Below, in pieces: positions 1 through 10,250 of a stretch of DNA of 57,708 nt; position 1 is the first letter of the stretch, and each line of letters opens with the position of its first letter. The DNA comes from Phoronis australis (lineage: Eukaryota > Phoronida > Phoronidae). The stretch spans positions 1,690,669 to 1,748,376 of the forward strand of contig NMRA01000021.1 in the NCBI GenBank assembly GCA_002633005.1. The letters are read 5' to 3'. Under the pieces are notes generated by a model, which was not told where the DNA came from, searched no databases, and saw only the letters and a program-made list of their open reading frames with translations. The position numbers and the translations under genes are program-made.

Positions 1-297
1 TTTTTTTTGGAAGAACAACTTCCATTCACGTAGACGCGAGAACATAACTTTTTCTCCCACAGCGGATTTTGGGGTCTCCGTACACTATGGAAGCTAACGC
101 CTCTGCATTTCGCCTGCGTAGCCGAACAACCGGCCACACAGCAGCCGACCATGATTAGCAGACGACGTACTTGCCGGAAATTACACCAGATAATTTAGCC
201 AGGTGTCGCCAGTGAATAATGACGTAAGGGCTTGTGCGCAAGCTCACAGATTTCGTCCATTGAAAGTATACGGAGTTGGCGGTCCATGTACTATAGT
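1..297. other. Flank of HARBI1-like remnant, no clear gene
   Basis: This lies downstream, in minus orientation, of the HARBI1-like reading frame. The DDE nuclease part expected next in such proteins is not readable here. A short minus-strand open frame at 155-343 shows no transposase motif. The rest of the element is either decayed, past an intron, or outside the window. Confidence 0.3.
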
Positions 298-666
298 CTA
301 TGATACCACAAACTGGCATGCGGTCTTTATCAGTGCAAAGCAAACTTGACGGATTGCTCGTCCCACGGTCGATTTGCCATACATCAGAGATTCCCCGATG
401 AGGGTGTAATGAGAGCCTGAGGCGAGGAAGCGGAGGGTCAGGAGGAGTTTGTAAAGAGGCGGTAACGATGTGTTGCTGTGATATTGGTTCAGATTGATTA
501 GATTTAATATGAAGACTATGGTGTTGGGTAGGAAGCGGTACCTACGGAATACTTCCTCGCTACTCAGGCTCTCCAACGGGTTTTGTCGGTCTGGAAGTGG
601 TCTTCGTATTGCAGCGAATGCCCTTTTTCTACCTCTATTTCTTAAATAATGTCTAACGTCTGCCAT
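298..666 (-). pseudogene. HARBI1-like (PIF/Harbinger) transposase, N-terminal part
   Basis: A 122-residue minus-strand frame starts at 666 and stops at 298-300. It reads like the N-terminal domain of HARBI1/PIF-Harbinger nucleases. After a basic start comes VFRRYRFLPNTIVFILNLI, then LPPLYKLLLTLRFLASGSHY and GKSTVGRAIRQVCFAL, the helical region in which these proteins bind DNA. Full-length family members run to about 350 residues, with the DDE catalytic domain in the C-terminal two thirds. None of that domain is seen before the window edge. It may be a truncated transposon copy or the first exon of a domesticated gene. I favour a transposon remnant, because the frame simply stops and the surroundings are repetitive. 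Confidence 0.7.
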
Positions 667-673
667 TTTTTAT

Positions 674-840
674 TTTCGAGTGCGATTAGCAAACTTGAAA
701 TTTGGAATCAAAACTCAAAATTTCGAGTCAAAAAAATTTCGAGTCTGACATTAGGCACGCCTATTTCGAGTTTGGACTCCAGTCGAGTTGAAAAAGAGAT
801 TTCGAGTCCGAGTTCGAGTTCGAGTCTGACATTAGGCACC
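674..840. repeat. TTCGAGTC-rich simple repeat
   Basis: The motif TTCGAGTC or a one-base variant occurs many times here. A longer direct repeat, gagtctgacattaggcac, occurs near 742 and again near 822. The plus-strand open frame through it (649-918) reflects the repeat rather than a gene. Confidence 0.6.
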
Positions 841-1983
841 GGGCCCAGCTTCAACCTTCATGATGTGTTTGTCGTCAAAGCAGCCGTCCTCAAAATGGTC
901 GGAGCATATTTCGGCTGACTCGACAGTCATTTTCAAAAGACGAGCAGAGCACACGAAAACCTGCCATTACGCAGCCAGATGCTTGTCTTTTTAGAATTTA
1001 AATGGGCTCATGCCTTCCACCTGAGTGGTGTTAAAATAGTTAGCACACACACACCGATGCACCATGGCTAAAACGCGCCAAGGTTGAACGGTCTTTGTTC
1101 TTCGTGTACTGTGATATAATAGCAGTGAACTGCATTGTGGGATATGATCTGGTTTGTGTTCCCCAACACCATGTCACGGTGTCAAAGGTCAACTTTTCGC
1201 GCATTTTCTTATTTTTGCCTTTTTTAAAAAACTAAAGGTACAATAATACGATGATTTGAATAAAATACATCCAAATAGCAATATCTTGAAGATATTATTG
1301 CAATTTAACATACTTGGACCTTGCAAATTAGACTTTAAGACCCCGAGATTTCACGGGACTGGTCGCAAGAATATGCACTTTGCATTTCCGGTTACCCGCT
1401 CGACTGAGTTTTCGGATCGTATGATTATCAAATCATGCCTGAATTGGTTCATTTTCATTATGTCATTTTCGTTCATCGTGAAATTATCAAGCGAGGTTCT
1501 TGAGGTTCAGTTCTAGACAACCAGCTATTTCTCTGCAAAATTAGTCAATTGGTCATTCTTTTCACGCACCGATCGGTGTCCCGGCCTGGCTGAAAGCCGG
1601 GAATTTCACAGTTAGTCTGGACTTGATCCAGTATCAGAGACACTTTCGGCAACCCAATGTCAATTCGATTTCTCAGCAGTAGTTATCTAGAGTGAAATGA
1701 AATTAATAAAGAATACCCTGTAAAAGAACCCTATACTTTGTATTACAGACAGCGTCCATTGTACTTGCCAATTGTCCAACTCTTGGCAGGCTGTCCCATT
1801 TTTATATTTTTCCGCCATTCCGCCACACCATCAAAATGTCCCGCTTTTTGACATACGGCGAAATTGACATATTGTCGTATACTATTGTGATTTACCAGGC
1901 AACATAACCGTATTTTCAGCTTCGACTAAAAGAAAAAACCCGGATGTTTCATTTCTGGTGCAACTGCAATTTCTCATTCGACT
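841..1983. other. No gene seen
   Basis: AT-rich sequence. The only long open frame, 1256-1516 on the plus strand (86 codons), shows no domain or composition bias that supports coding. No RNA gene or repeat family was recognised. Confidence 0.4.
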
Positions 1984-2848
1984 CATAGGCGGATTTACAG
2001 GGGGGGGGCAGGCCCCCCCTCTTGGCTGACGCAAAAAAAAATAAAACAGCAAGAGCGTAGGGAAATGTTGAGTTTATGAATTAACCCCGGTAATTAAAAT
2101 TATACGGCTGAAACAAGATTTAAATATGTGCAGTTTTAGTGTTGGGGGGGGCGCTCAGATCCAATTTCAAATGTCAAATTCGGAACACGGCGCAATCGTA
2201 ACGGAACTCTGGCTAAGTATAGGCTCTCCCGCGATATATCAGGCGACCAGCAGAGGCGCTGGGCACTACGACTCGGTTTCCGTCGTCTGTGCCACTGTGC
2301 AATGAAGAAAAATACTTCATTTTTTAAAGAAAATGGAACCTGAGTGATGATGAAAATACAGAACCTGTTGGTAAGATGTCAATTTTAATCGAAGCCTTAG
2401 TGAATCACTTAGAAACTCATAATTCTCTCTTTGTCAAACCTTAACTTAAGACGATTTCCAAAGCAATCGCGTTATTATTGCCAACACAAAAAAACGGATT
2501 TGGTCTTTTGGGCAATTGAAGACCACTTTAAATACAACAAATTCGTTACGAACTGATTGCACAAAATATAAAACATGTAATAAGCATAAAAAATGAAGGA
2601 GGTTTCGTGCGCAAACGCTGTTTAGCATAAACAAGTAGGCCTCTTAGTATCGTTTTTTCCTTTCTTTCTTGGATAATACTTCGGGAATCAAGGAAAATGC
2701 TTGATTTTTAAAGGAAAAAACAGAAAAATTTCCTGGGCGGGAGGGGGGTTTGCCCCCATTCGGTGATATGCGCATCTATAATCGCGCTCTGAGCAAATGT
2801 TTGCAGACAAAATGTTGGCCCCCTTGTGATATCGTAGATCCGCCACTG
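1984..2848. mobile_element. Non-autonomous DNA transposon with GGCGGAT termini (hAT-like?)
   Basis: The left end reads CATAGGCGGATTTAC and the right end, reverse-complemented, reads CAGTGGCGGATCTAC, so they are imperfect inverted termini. The sequence CGACT lies directly outside both ends (1979-1983 and 2849-2853), consistent with a target-site duplication. There is no transposase frame inside. Runs of G and C lie just inside the ends. Termini of the CAGnGGCGGAT type are common in hAT-like non-autonomous elements, but hAT duplications are normally 8 bp, so the superfamily is uncertain. A related end occurs inverted at 14240-14440, and a similar core occurs at 37589. Confidence 0.5.
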
Positions 2849-3800
2849 CGACTAACAAATGAAAAACGTTGTCGTGTGCTTTAGGGTGTAACCTCCTTTC
2901 GTTTTAGCAAGGACCCAGATGTAACGCTTCTTATCCGGATGCCCCGATTTTCAATCCAGTTATCCAGTTTCTTCATTGTAGAATGTTGACAACTATGCAA
3001 CAGTTGTTCCAAATAATATTGTCTCTTTGTTATGAATACTGTCGTTTCAAACAGCCTACTTTCGTTAGTAACATAACAACCGTAAAAATGTGTTCCAAAG
3101 TCTCTTATTTACGGCAACACACACTACACGTATCACTGATTTTTACTTTGCGAAAGAATGATTTTATTTCTAAATTTCTTTTTTGAAGTCTTAAACTGCA
3201 ACGATGAATGTAATAAGCTAACCGCAGATGTTTGAACATTATGTAATCTATATGAAAAACCCTCATCTTCAAATTTCGGGTACGTATTTCAAGTAATGAG
3301 TTTATCGCATTTTTGCCATCTAACGTCCAAAATATATAAAGATGTACAGTTTTGTATGAAAACCTGACGAAATTCTTCACAGCAACATCCGTCGCTTATT
3401 CCCAGGTCTCAGACGTTAATTAATTCATCCATGCTTGAATGCAACAAGAGATTACATTTTGTCACTTTAGATTTTGAATCACGTTCGTTTAAACGCTATT
3501 TCTGAAATTACTAAATTGGACATTTGCAATAAAATTGATTCAAACCGTGTTCTTGCGCTTTTGACTTTTGTTAAAAATCGATCGTTTTTGTTAATTAATT
3601 AGACAATTAATACATAAAGTGTTTTATTGTTACACTTTTTGCTATTTGTTACATTTTTGGAAGTAATCTTACTTTTTAGAATTACAAAATATTTTTAACC
3701 TGTGAGATATGCAAAATGATAATTTTTTATGAAGTAAATTATTTTTCTTTTGCTTCTGGTATAACCATACTCCAGCAAGAGCACATGAAAGATCTTTAAA
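2849..3800. other. Intergenic; one arm of a distant inverted repeat
   Basis: No gene recognised. About 90 bases at 2895-2985 match the reverse complement of 7612-7690 with gaps (shared blocks include tttttcaatccagtt-type sequence). The arms enclose the LINE and the first GPCR. AT-rich filler with short unsupported frames makes up the rest. Confidence 0.35.
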
Positions 3801-3839
3801 GTGCTTAAAACCACTATTTATTTGTTGCAAGTAAACAGG

Positions 3840-4895
3840 ACTTTTTGAACCAACGTTTGTGGTTTAATAGTAACTTGGCGATCGGAGGCACAGGTGTTTT
3901 TTATAAGCCTTGGTTTGTAAAAGGCTTGAGATTTATTAGAGATATTTATACCTCTGATGGTGATTTTGTTAGTCTAAACAATATGAAAAATAGGTTCGAC
4001 GTGAAAACCAACTTTGTAGAATATAATGGTGTTTCTGTTCTAAGAAGGTTTCAAAAAAGTCTATTTCAAAGTAAATTTAAAAGTGTTAATATCTACTCTC
4101 CTTGCATGCCTTTAGCAATTACTCACTTACGGAAAGATTTGAAGGGTTGTAGACATATTTGTTCAGTCTTTAATAACGTTAAGAAACCTAAGTCGGAGTC
4201 TAAATGGGAAATAGAGTTAGGAGATAGTTTAGATTGGAAGAAAATATATGCTTTACCTTACAAAATTACAAAGGATCCCCATATTAGATGGTTCTAATTT
4301 AGAATAATTTAGAATAATACATAGAATTATTGCAACAAATACCTTTTTAGTCAAAATATGTGTTAGGGATTCTGATCTATGTTCCTTTTGTAATAAAGCT
4401 CCAGAGACGCTGTCACACCTTTTTTGGGAATGTAGCTTTGTACAAGATTTCTGGAAGGAATTCGAAAAGCTACTTCAAAAGTGTGGCATTCAGTTTCCCA
4501 ACTGTCTGTCTTACGATATTGTTATTCTTGGACTTTACAAGACGCATGATTTTCTATTTAACATTTTGCTGCTACTATCTAAACAGTACATTTACAAAGA
4601 GAGATGTCACAAAAATATACCTAATTTTCTCAAGTTCGTTACAAAAACTTATGAATACTATAATGCTGAAAAATTAAATGCACATAAAAACTTTGTACAT
4701 GACAGCTTCTCTGCACAATGGGAAAAATTTATTGTTCTTGTTAACTTCATGTAGAAGATATTTACTTTAAACGAGATATGAGAATGGTCTTCCTGAGGTG
4801 TGCATGCGTGAATGAATGGTGTACTTATTTGTTTGTTTGTTTTTGTAATTGTTTTGTAAAGGATAATAAATACATAAAAAAAAACAAAAAAAACT
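3840..4895 (+). mobile_element. 5'-truncated Tx1/L1-like LINE, ORF2 C-terminus
   Basis: The first frame (3845-4297) reads like the region after the reverse transcriptase of Tx1/L1-like ORF2 proteins, with FYKPWFVKGLRFIRDIY, an FVSLNNMKNRFDVKTNF stretch, and later SKWEIELGD. After a stop at 4295-4297 and a second stop soon after, the frame continues as FRIIHRIIATNTFLVKI. The C-terminal zinc knuckle follows (CSFCNKAPETLSHLFWEC, about 4382-4436), then LLLSKQYIYKERCHKNIPNF, ending at a stop at 4752-4754. An untranslated tail and an A-rich end with AATAAA (4865-4895) finish it. Everything N-terminal, including the endonuclease and the RT core, is missing, as expected of 5' truncation. It is dead because of the internal stops. 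The sequence is AT-rich and fits recent insertion upstream of the GPCR. Confidence 0.8.
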
Positions 4896-5379
4896 TAGGA
4901 TTTGAAGCTAACCTTGGTAACAATGTAGGCTTAAGTATGGTTGCTTTTTACTAGGCCTTGTAGAACGTCAGACAGATAGCTGACGATTCAGAGTTCTAAA
5001 CATGTTTTTGCATTTATTCCATTGGAAACACGTCAAATGACCACAAAAACGTAGGTCAAATAAATTTCTTTGTGCCAATTTGCGATGTTTTATTACTAAT
5101 GTGTCGTGCACAAACCTCTATTCTTCCATTTTTTGGATTCGCACCTCTCGAATGATTGATTTTTTTACATACCACGAGAGAGACAATCCTGAGGCTGAAT
5201 ACGCTCGTCATTATGTTAAAATCTAGCTAGAGGTGTCTGTGTTGTCGTGTCCATGAACTTCGGTAAAAAGTGCCGAGACAAAATCAATCGACTGAGCGTT
5301 TTGTCTAAGAGCCTATTTAAAGCCAATGCAAACACAGTAGTTACAGAGGAATCGTAAGCTGAAGTCGAGGGAGGCCTGT
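4896..5379 (+). promoter_or_regulatory. Upstream region of GPCR copy A
   Basis: About 390 bases here align with the region upstream of GPCR copy C (about 28430-28829). Both contain ctgagttctaaacatgtttttg-like, tcgactgag/tcgacagta and aagagccta blocks in the same order. The flank is therefore part of the duplicated unit and probably carries the receptor's promoter. A TATA-like element lies near its end. Copy B has lost this region. Confidence 0.55.
5314..5321 (+). promoter_or_regulatory. TATA-like element of GPCR copy A
   Basis: TATTTAAA lies 59 bases before the start codon, in the context GCCTATTTAAAGCCA. The aligned site of copy C is a consensus TATATAAA. Position and conservation suggest a core promoter with a short 5' UTR. 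Confidence 0.45.
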
Positions 5380-6387
5380 ATGCCTGAAATGAAAGTTATG
5401 AACTACACGAATACTTCAGGGACACAAACACCATGGTACACGCAAGAGATCATTCCTGATGGCGTTCTAGTTGTACACATGATACTTGAAATGTTAATAA
5501 TAGTTGCAGCTGTTTTTGGTAACTCGTTGGTGATTGGAGCATACGTTGTGAGCGTGACAATACGTATGGAACCAAGCAATGTATTTATTATTTCGTTGGC
5601 TGTTGTGGATTTAACAACAGCGCTAGTTGGTGTCCTCGTAAATATTTTACAAAGGTTTATCATTCCGCTTTTCTGGAGAAGCTTGCCCATTGACGCCCTG
5701 ACGAGCTTTGAGATGTGTATCTTTGCAATATGCATCAAGTCTTTTCCCATCGCAGTTGGATATAACGTTCTTGTCGCAATAGCCGTGGACCGACTCCTTT
5801 TTATCGTTTTCCCACTGCGCTACGCGGTTATCGTGACGCGTCAAAAATGCTTGCTTATGATAGCGGTCGCATTCGTTTACCAAGCAGTAAATATTATCTG
5901 GCTGGCATCTGCCGCTTCCAGAAACAATTACAGTCCAGCCGAGGACAGGTGTGAACTCAGTGAAATATATCGTCAAGTGGGAAACAGAGTCAGAGGATTT
6001 ACATTTGGAACGTTAATTCCAATTCTTCTGATAATCTCGCTTCACTCCACAGTTGCTCTCATTGCATACCGGAAGAAAAGGAGTGACGTGGCATCTGCAG
6101 GACATGTTCAACCGTCTCAAGTGAGAGGTTACAAGATTACAGTTTTCATGCTACGGATTGTTGTGTTATTTCTTATTTGCAATTTGCCAGTTATTTTTGT
6201 TTTGACCGTTTCAAACACAAAAGAGATCCCTTGGTGGATGATTTATGTTAGATACGTTTTTGTTGAGCTGACGTTTTTTAACTCGGCCTTAAACCCGCTT
6301 GTCTATGCAAAGTCCATAAAGGAATTTTCCAACGAATTTAAAAACCTTTTGCGCGTTACAAGAACACCAGAAACAAATCAGATTTAG
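5380..6387 (+). CDS. Class A (rhodopsin-type) GPCR, copy A, intact
   Basis: Intronless 335-residue seven-helix receptor. Two N-glycosylation sequons (NYT, NTS) sit at residues 8-13. TM1 carries GNSLV with N48. TM2 carries LAVVD with D77. The disulfide cysteine before TM3 is C113, pairing with C191 in the second extracellular loop. The end of TM3 is DRL (137-139) in place of DRY. The TM5 proline is P214. TM6 reads CNLP (267-270), so the usual tryptophan of CWxP is replaced by Asn. TM7 has NPLVY (305-309), followed by a short basic tail. The protein should act at the plasma membrane through G proteins, but the ligand cannot be read. General similarity is to invertebrate amine/adenosine/melatonin-like orphans. 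In-frame ATGs also occur at codons 4 and 7; the first is chosen as the longest frame. It is one of three duplicated copies. Confidence 0.9.
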   Translation: MPEMKVMNYTNTSGTQTPWYTQEIIPDGVLVVHMILEMLIIVAAVFGNSLVIGAYVVSVTIRMEPSNVFIISLAVVDLTTALVGVLVNILQRFIIPLFWRSLPIDALTSFEMCIFAICIKSFPIAVGYNVLVAIAVDRLLFIVFPLRYAVIVTRQKCLLMIAVAFVYQAVNIIWLASAASRNNYSPAEDRCELSEIYRQVGNRVRGFTFGTLIPILLIISLHSTVALIAYRKKRSDVASAGHVQPSQVRGYKITVFMLRIVVLFLICNLPVIFVLTVSNTKEIPWWMIYVRYVFVELTFFNSALNPLVYAKSIKEFSNEFKNLLRVTRTPETNQI

Positions 6388-7400
6388 TAAAGTAGCAGAG
6401 TGGATTATTTTTGTATAATTGAGTTGTTTTGTTTTGTTTTGATTGACTAATTTGTCAGTTGGACATTTTTTCGTTATCATGGTTCGTAATATTATTTCTG
6501 CACGTAACGATATTCATCTATGTATGCATAAAATTGCTCACGTGCAATTTACTTTGTAACTGGTTGAAGTGGGCTTGTGGTTGTTGGAGGCTGGTAAGTT
6601 CGATATACAGCCAGAACATATCATATAGAGAGAGGGAGATAAAACTTGTTTAATGAGACAAATGCAGGGTTCAAATGTAGCGCACATTATTGAAAATATG
6701 TACAACTTTAACGACAAATATTAATACACTGCGAGATACGTCATAACAATGTTTACATGAACACCTGTTACGTGTGTGTGCACATGAACTGAAACATTTT
6801 ATGGCCAATTCATGAAATGAAATTAAAATGCTAGAGCAACTTCTCTTTCTTTCTCTTATCGATATGTTCTTAAATTATTTATTGCTTTTGACATTTTAGA
6901 AACTAATAAGGCGGATTTCAACAATAATTTAATTCTGAAATAATGATCATTTTCATACCAGACAGGTTTAAAAAATATTTTTAATTCTAATAACCAAGAG
7001 TGTTACCAAAATATGAAGAATAACAGGGTGTAATAGTAACACAAAAACGAAATGATCCAGAGAGGTTATATAAATGACTAATTAAACCTGCAGGAGACAA
7101 TTTCAATGATTCAAAAGATTTGTACTCTACAAAAACGAGAATATGCATCGGTCACACTTCCTGTCAGGCATTCATCAAAATTGCACATCTTTATACAATA
7201 AATAAACCTTGGGTGCCGTTTGAGACAATTGCCTTATCTGGAAAACTCAAAATGTGATAAACTAATTACTACAATTATCTATCCGAAATTTGCATATAAA
7301 GATTTCTGATCAATAAAAAATGGGCAAACATTTATTATGCAGCTTTAAAATGTACTGTGGATAGTCCGTTACCTTGGTTGCAGTGTAAGACTTTCCATAG
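6388..7400. repeat. Downstream flank of copy A, part of duplicated unit
   Basis: Non-coding sequence that aligns in order with 17169-17387, 17960-18040 and 19020-19790 (copy B), and partly with 29820-30400 (copy C). Shared landmarks include catgaaatgaaat, gctagagcaactt and ataccagacaggtttaaaaaatattttt. Open frames here are short and not conserved between copies. Confidence 0.7.
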
Positions 7401-8463
7401 AAGTTCAGAAATAAACTCTTTTCTTCAGAAAGTAAAAATTTGTGATCCTCATGCATGAACAGTATGTTACCGTAAGCAGGAGACATTGGAATACATTTTA
7501 CGATTGTTATATGAAAAAAAAGTGGATACTGGAAAATAACAATATTCACAACAAAGGGATAATATGTTCATTTGAACACCCTTTACAATTGTTGTCACCG
7601 TAAACCTTCAAGAATGGAATAGCGGGACAACTGGATTGAAAAACGGACTCCCGGATAAAAAGCGGAGGAGATTTGGGTCCGAGCCAAAACACAAGGGCTA
7701 CATGTTCACCGCAACACACAAAAACATCCCTACAGAGTTTTTTGACGAACGGGAGACGTAAGACCTAAATGTGCCCGACGGCATTTTTAGTCTTTTTTAA
7801 GTCGACTGGGAATTTTCGGGCGCCGCAAAAGCCCATGAAACGTACCGAATATCAATCGAACGCAAAAATATAGCTATGTCGTGTGGGAAAACTTGATTGT
7901 ATATGGTATATGATAATACATCAGTTTTGCCATTTGTCTAAAAGCGGAAAATTTTGATGGTGAGGCAGGATGGCGGTGAAAATTAAAAAACTGGGACAGT
8001 TCGCCAAGAGGAGAAAAATTGGCAATGAGAACACTGTACGGTGTCAGCAACACAAAGTATTGCATTGGATTATTTTACAATGTAAACTTTTCATTATTTA
8101 AAGTTTTATTTCGCGGGTAAAGGCAAATACTATAGAAAACAGTGCTGCCCAGAAATCGAATTAAAAACGGCATTTGGGTAACAGGTAAACATTGCACAAA
8201 TGAATTATTATAGTTTTCGAAAGTGACATAAACACACATGTTAGTAAGCCCTAAACTTTTCAAACACTCAGAAACCAAATGTCACGTAAAATACTATAAC
8301 ATAATTTTAACACCCAAAAGTTTCTTCATGAAACCCATCATTCTATTCCATATACGTCGAACAATTCCTGGGTCAACATTTTATCGTTACTTAGTAGTCC
8401 TGCATTTGATAATTTCGTACGCACAACATCCTAAGATCGCTTGATAACGAAATTACATTTATA
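7401..8463. other. Sequence private to copy A, no gene seen
   Basis: Not present in copy B, whose alignment jumps from about 7400 to about 10765 of copy A. It holds the second arm (7612-7690) of the inverted repeat shared with 2895-2985. No coding or RNA gene is supported. Confidence 0.4.
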
Positions 8464-8557
8464 CCACAATATTAGCGTCAAATGGCAGATACAACCGTGT
8501 AATAACCCATAAAGTTATCTCACTAGTTAGATAACATTTTGGCGGGAAACCGAGGCC

Positions 8558-8568
8558 GGATTCGAACC
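8558..8568 (-). repeat. tRNA-like B box in repeat unit 1
   Basis: The reverse complement reads GGTTCGAATCC, a consensus RNA polymerase III B box. The A-box part seen in unit 2 is deleted here, so this copy should not be transcribed from its own internal promoter. Confidence 0.5.
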
Positions 8569-9156
8569 CGGGCCCCACTCAGCGGCTGACGTCATCGAAC
8601 GTGAAAATAGAATACTTAAATGAGCACGCGCAACAATTGCATGTTCAGCAAAGGGCATTGCACCGACATTTATACGCTATGAAAAATATGACGCATAATT
8701 TCCATAAAAACGATATTTTAATTCAGTGAAATTTTTCTCTCGTGTTCTCTCACTTGTAAATCACCGATCTCCAATTTGAATGCGGGTATCGTGTCGTCGG
8801 GATCGCTTGACTTAAGCATTATAGTCAGTTACTAGTGGTAACATACTTTAGCAGACGATATTTTCCCGGTCGAAGCTTGGCGTTATAAAATGTGTAGTAA
8901 CCTATAATAGTTGCTAAACCTTTTAATTTATAGATTCACTTTATTTCTACTTTGTTTAAATTTCCAATTGGTTTTGAGTATAAGCATTATTTGACAAAAA
9001 TAGCTCGGCTTTTCTTAAAAGGTCACGACCTCCGACCCCGGCCTCTGACATAGAAAGTAGTTACAAAGCCGAGGCGAGTCGAGAAAGGTAGATCGATTCA
9101 TTGCAATGTTTTTCGTTTAGTATGTGGTACAAATATAGATTATTACATGTTCTCAG

Positions 9157-9263
9157 TCGTTATCCCCCGTTATCTAGAGCCCTCGTGGATTTTGGAGAAT
9201 TATCACCCTCGGGCGATAATTCTCCAAAATTCACTCGGGCTCTAGATAACGGGGGATAACGAC
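9157..9263. repeat. Long hairpin ending repeat unit 1
   Basis: The arms are 9157-9204 and 9215-9263. The outer 27 bases (GTCGTTATCCCCCGTTATCT and onward) pair perfectly. The inner part pairs with a few mismatches around a short GC-rich loop. The matching structure in unit 2 (9964-10060) keeps the right arm but has an altered left arm with its own small ggggc/gcccc hairpin. Confidence 0.85.
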
Positions 9264-9339
9264 TTCGCCACAATATTAGCGTCAAATGGCAGATACAACC
9301 GTGTAATAACCCATAAAGTTTTCTCACTAGTGATATAAC

Positions 9340-9425
9340 GATTTGGCGGGAAACCGAGGATGGAGTCGAACCCGGGACCCTAGTGTTGCTGGTCAGCGAC
9401 TTTACCGCTACACCACGCAGCGACT
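9340..9425 (-). repeat. tRNA-derived SINE head in repeat unit 2
   Basis: The reverse complement contains TGGTGTAGCGG (A box, 9405-9415) and GGTTCGACTCC (B box, 9362-9372). They are about 32 bases apart, as in tRNA-derived SINEs. The cloverleaf is degenerate (no clean anticodon stem), so this is a SINE head or tRNA relic, not a functional tRNA gene. Confidence 0.6.
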
Positions 9426-10114
9426 GACGTCACCAAGAGTGAAAATAGAATACTTAAATGAGCACGCGCAATAATCGCACGTTCAACAAACCGCATTGTA
9501 CTGTACTTATACGCTACGAAAAATAAGACACATAATTTCCATAAAAATGATATCTTAATTCAGTGAAAATTTTGTCTTGTGTCCTCTTACTTGTAAATCA
9601 CCGATCTACAGTTTGAATGCGGGTATCGTGTCGTCAGGACCTTTGACTTGAGAATTATATTCAGTTACCAGTGGTAACCTACTTTAGCAGACGATAATTT
9701 CCCGGTCGAAGCTTAGCGTGAAAAAAACGTGTTTTAAGCTATAATAGTTGGTAAACCTTATTTCTGTTATATTTAAGTTTTCAATTGGGTCTGAGTAAAA
9801 GCATTACTTGACAAAAATAGCCCGGCTTTTCTTAAAAGGTCACGACCTCCGACCCCGGGCCTCTGACATAGAAAGTAGTTACAAAGACGTGGAGAGTCAG
9901 AAATGGTAAATCGATTCATTGCAATGTTTCTCGTTTAGTATGTGGTATAAATAGATTATTACATGTTATCCACCTTATCTAGAGCCCTCTTGGGGCGTTA
10001 GCCCCGAGGGTGATAATTCTCCAAAATCCACTCGGGCTCTAGATAACGGGGGATAACGACTTCGCCATGTAAAATCTGTATTTATTAATAAAAATAACAA
10101 CGGATTTAAGCCGG

Positions 10115-10160
10115 CTTGACATGTTTCGGCGTTTATTGAAACACCATCATCAGAAGAGTA
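10115..10160 (-). ncRNA. Candidate hammerhead ribozyme (minus-strand arm)
   Basis: On the minus strand the order is CUU (stem I), CUGAUGA (10153-10147), one extra U, GGUGUUU, a CAAU loop, AAACGCC, then GAAA, CAUGUC and AAG (stem I). GGUGUUU and AAACGCC pair over seven bases (one G-U pair) as stem II. CUU pairs with AAG as the base of stem I. ACAUGU is self-complementary and could form stem III between two molecules, placing the predicted cleavage after the C at 10118. The order and core match hammerhead ribozymes. Caveats are the extra U after CUGAUGA and a monomeric stem III too short to close, as in dimeric types. Confidence 0.5.
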
Positions 10161-10214
10161 AAAACACAGTGGCCACTGTTGTTGGGCCTAACTAGGTGGT
10201 TACTGTGTTTTTTT

Positions 10215-10250
10215 TCTTCTGATGATCAATAAACGCCGAAACATGTCAAA
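10215..10250 (+). ncRNA. Second hammerhead-like core, stem II deleted
   Basis: This is the plus-strand partner module. CTGATGA (10219-10225) is followed by TCAATAAACGCC, GAAA and CATGTCAA. Compared with the minus-strand copy it lacks the seven bases forming the 5' half of stem II, so it should be inactive. It supports shared descent of the two arms. Confidence 0.45.

Larger units (their letters stand above)
8464..10067. repeat. Tandem dimer of a roughly 800-bp repeat unit
   Basis: Unit 1 spans 8464-9267 and unit 2 spans 9268-10067. Both start CCACAATATTAGCGTCAAAT and run collinearly. The order is a tRNA-like block in minus orientation, gagcacgcgcaa, tgaatgcgggtatcgtgtcg, gcccggctttt-type sequence with aggtcacgacctccgacccc, and a terminal long hairpin ending GGATAACGACTTCGCCA. 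Unit 1 lacks part of the tRNA-like block that unit 2 retains. Unit 2 has a damaged left hairpin arm. There is no coding sequence. It is probably a non-autonomous mobile or satellite-like unit. Confidence 0.75.

Noticed and set aside
5403-5976. Minus-strand open frames across GPCR copy A, repeated at 15734-16908 and 28935-29417
   Set aside because: They recur in all copies only because they are antisense to the conserved receptor frame. They have no domain of their own.
9340-9425. Functional tRNA gene
   Set aside because: Polymerase III boxes are present, but the anticodon arm does not fold properly and the block lies inside a tandem repeat. SINE head is the better call. The same applies to 26318-26430 and 31637-31696.
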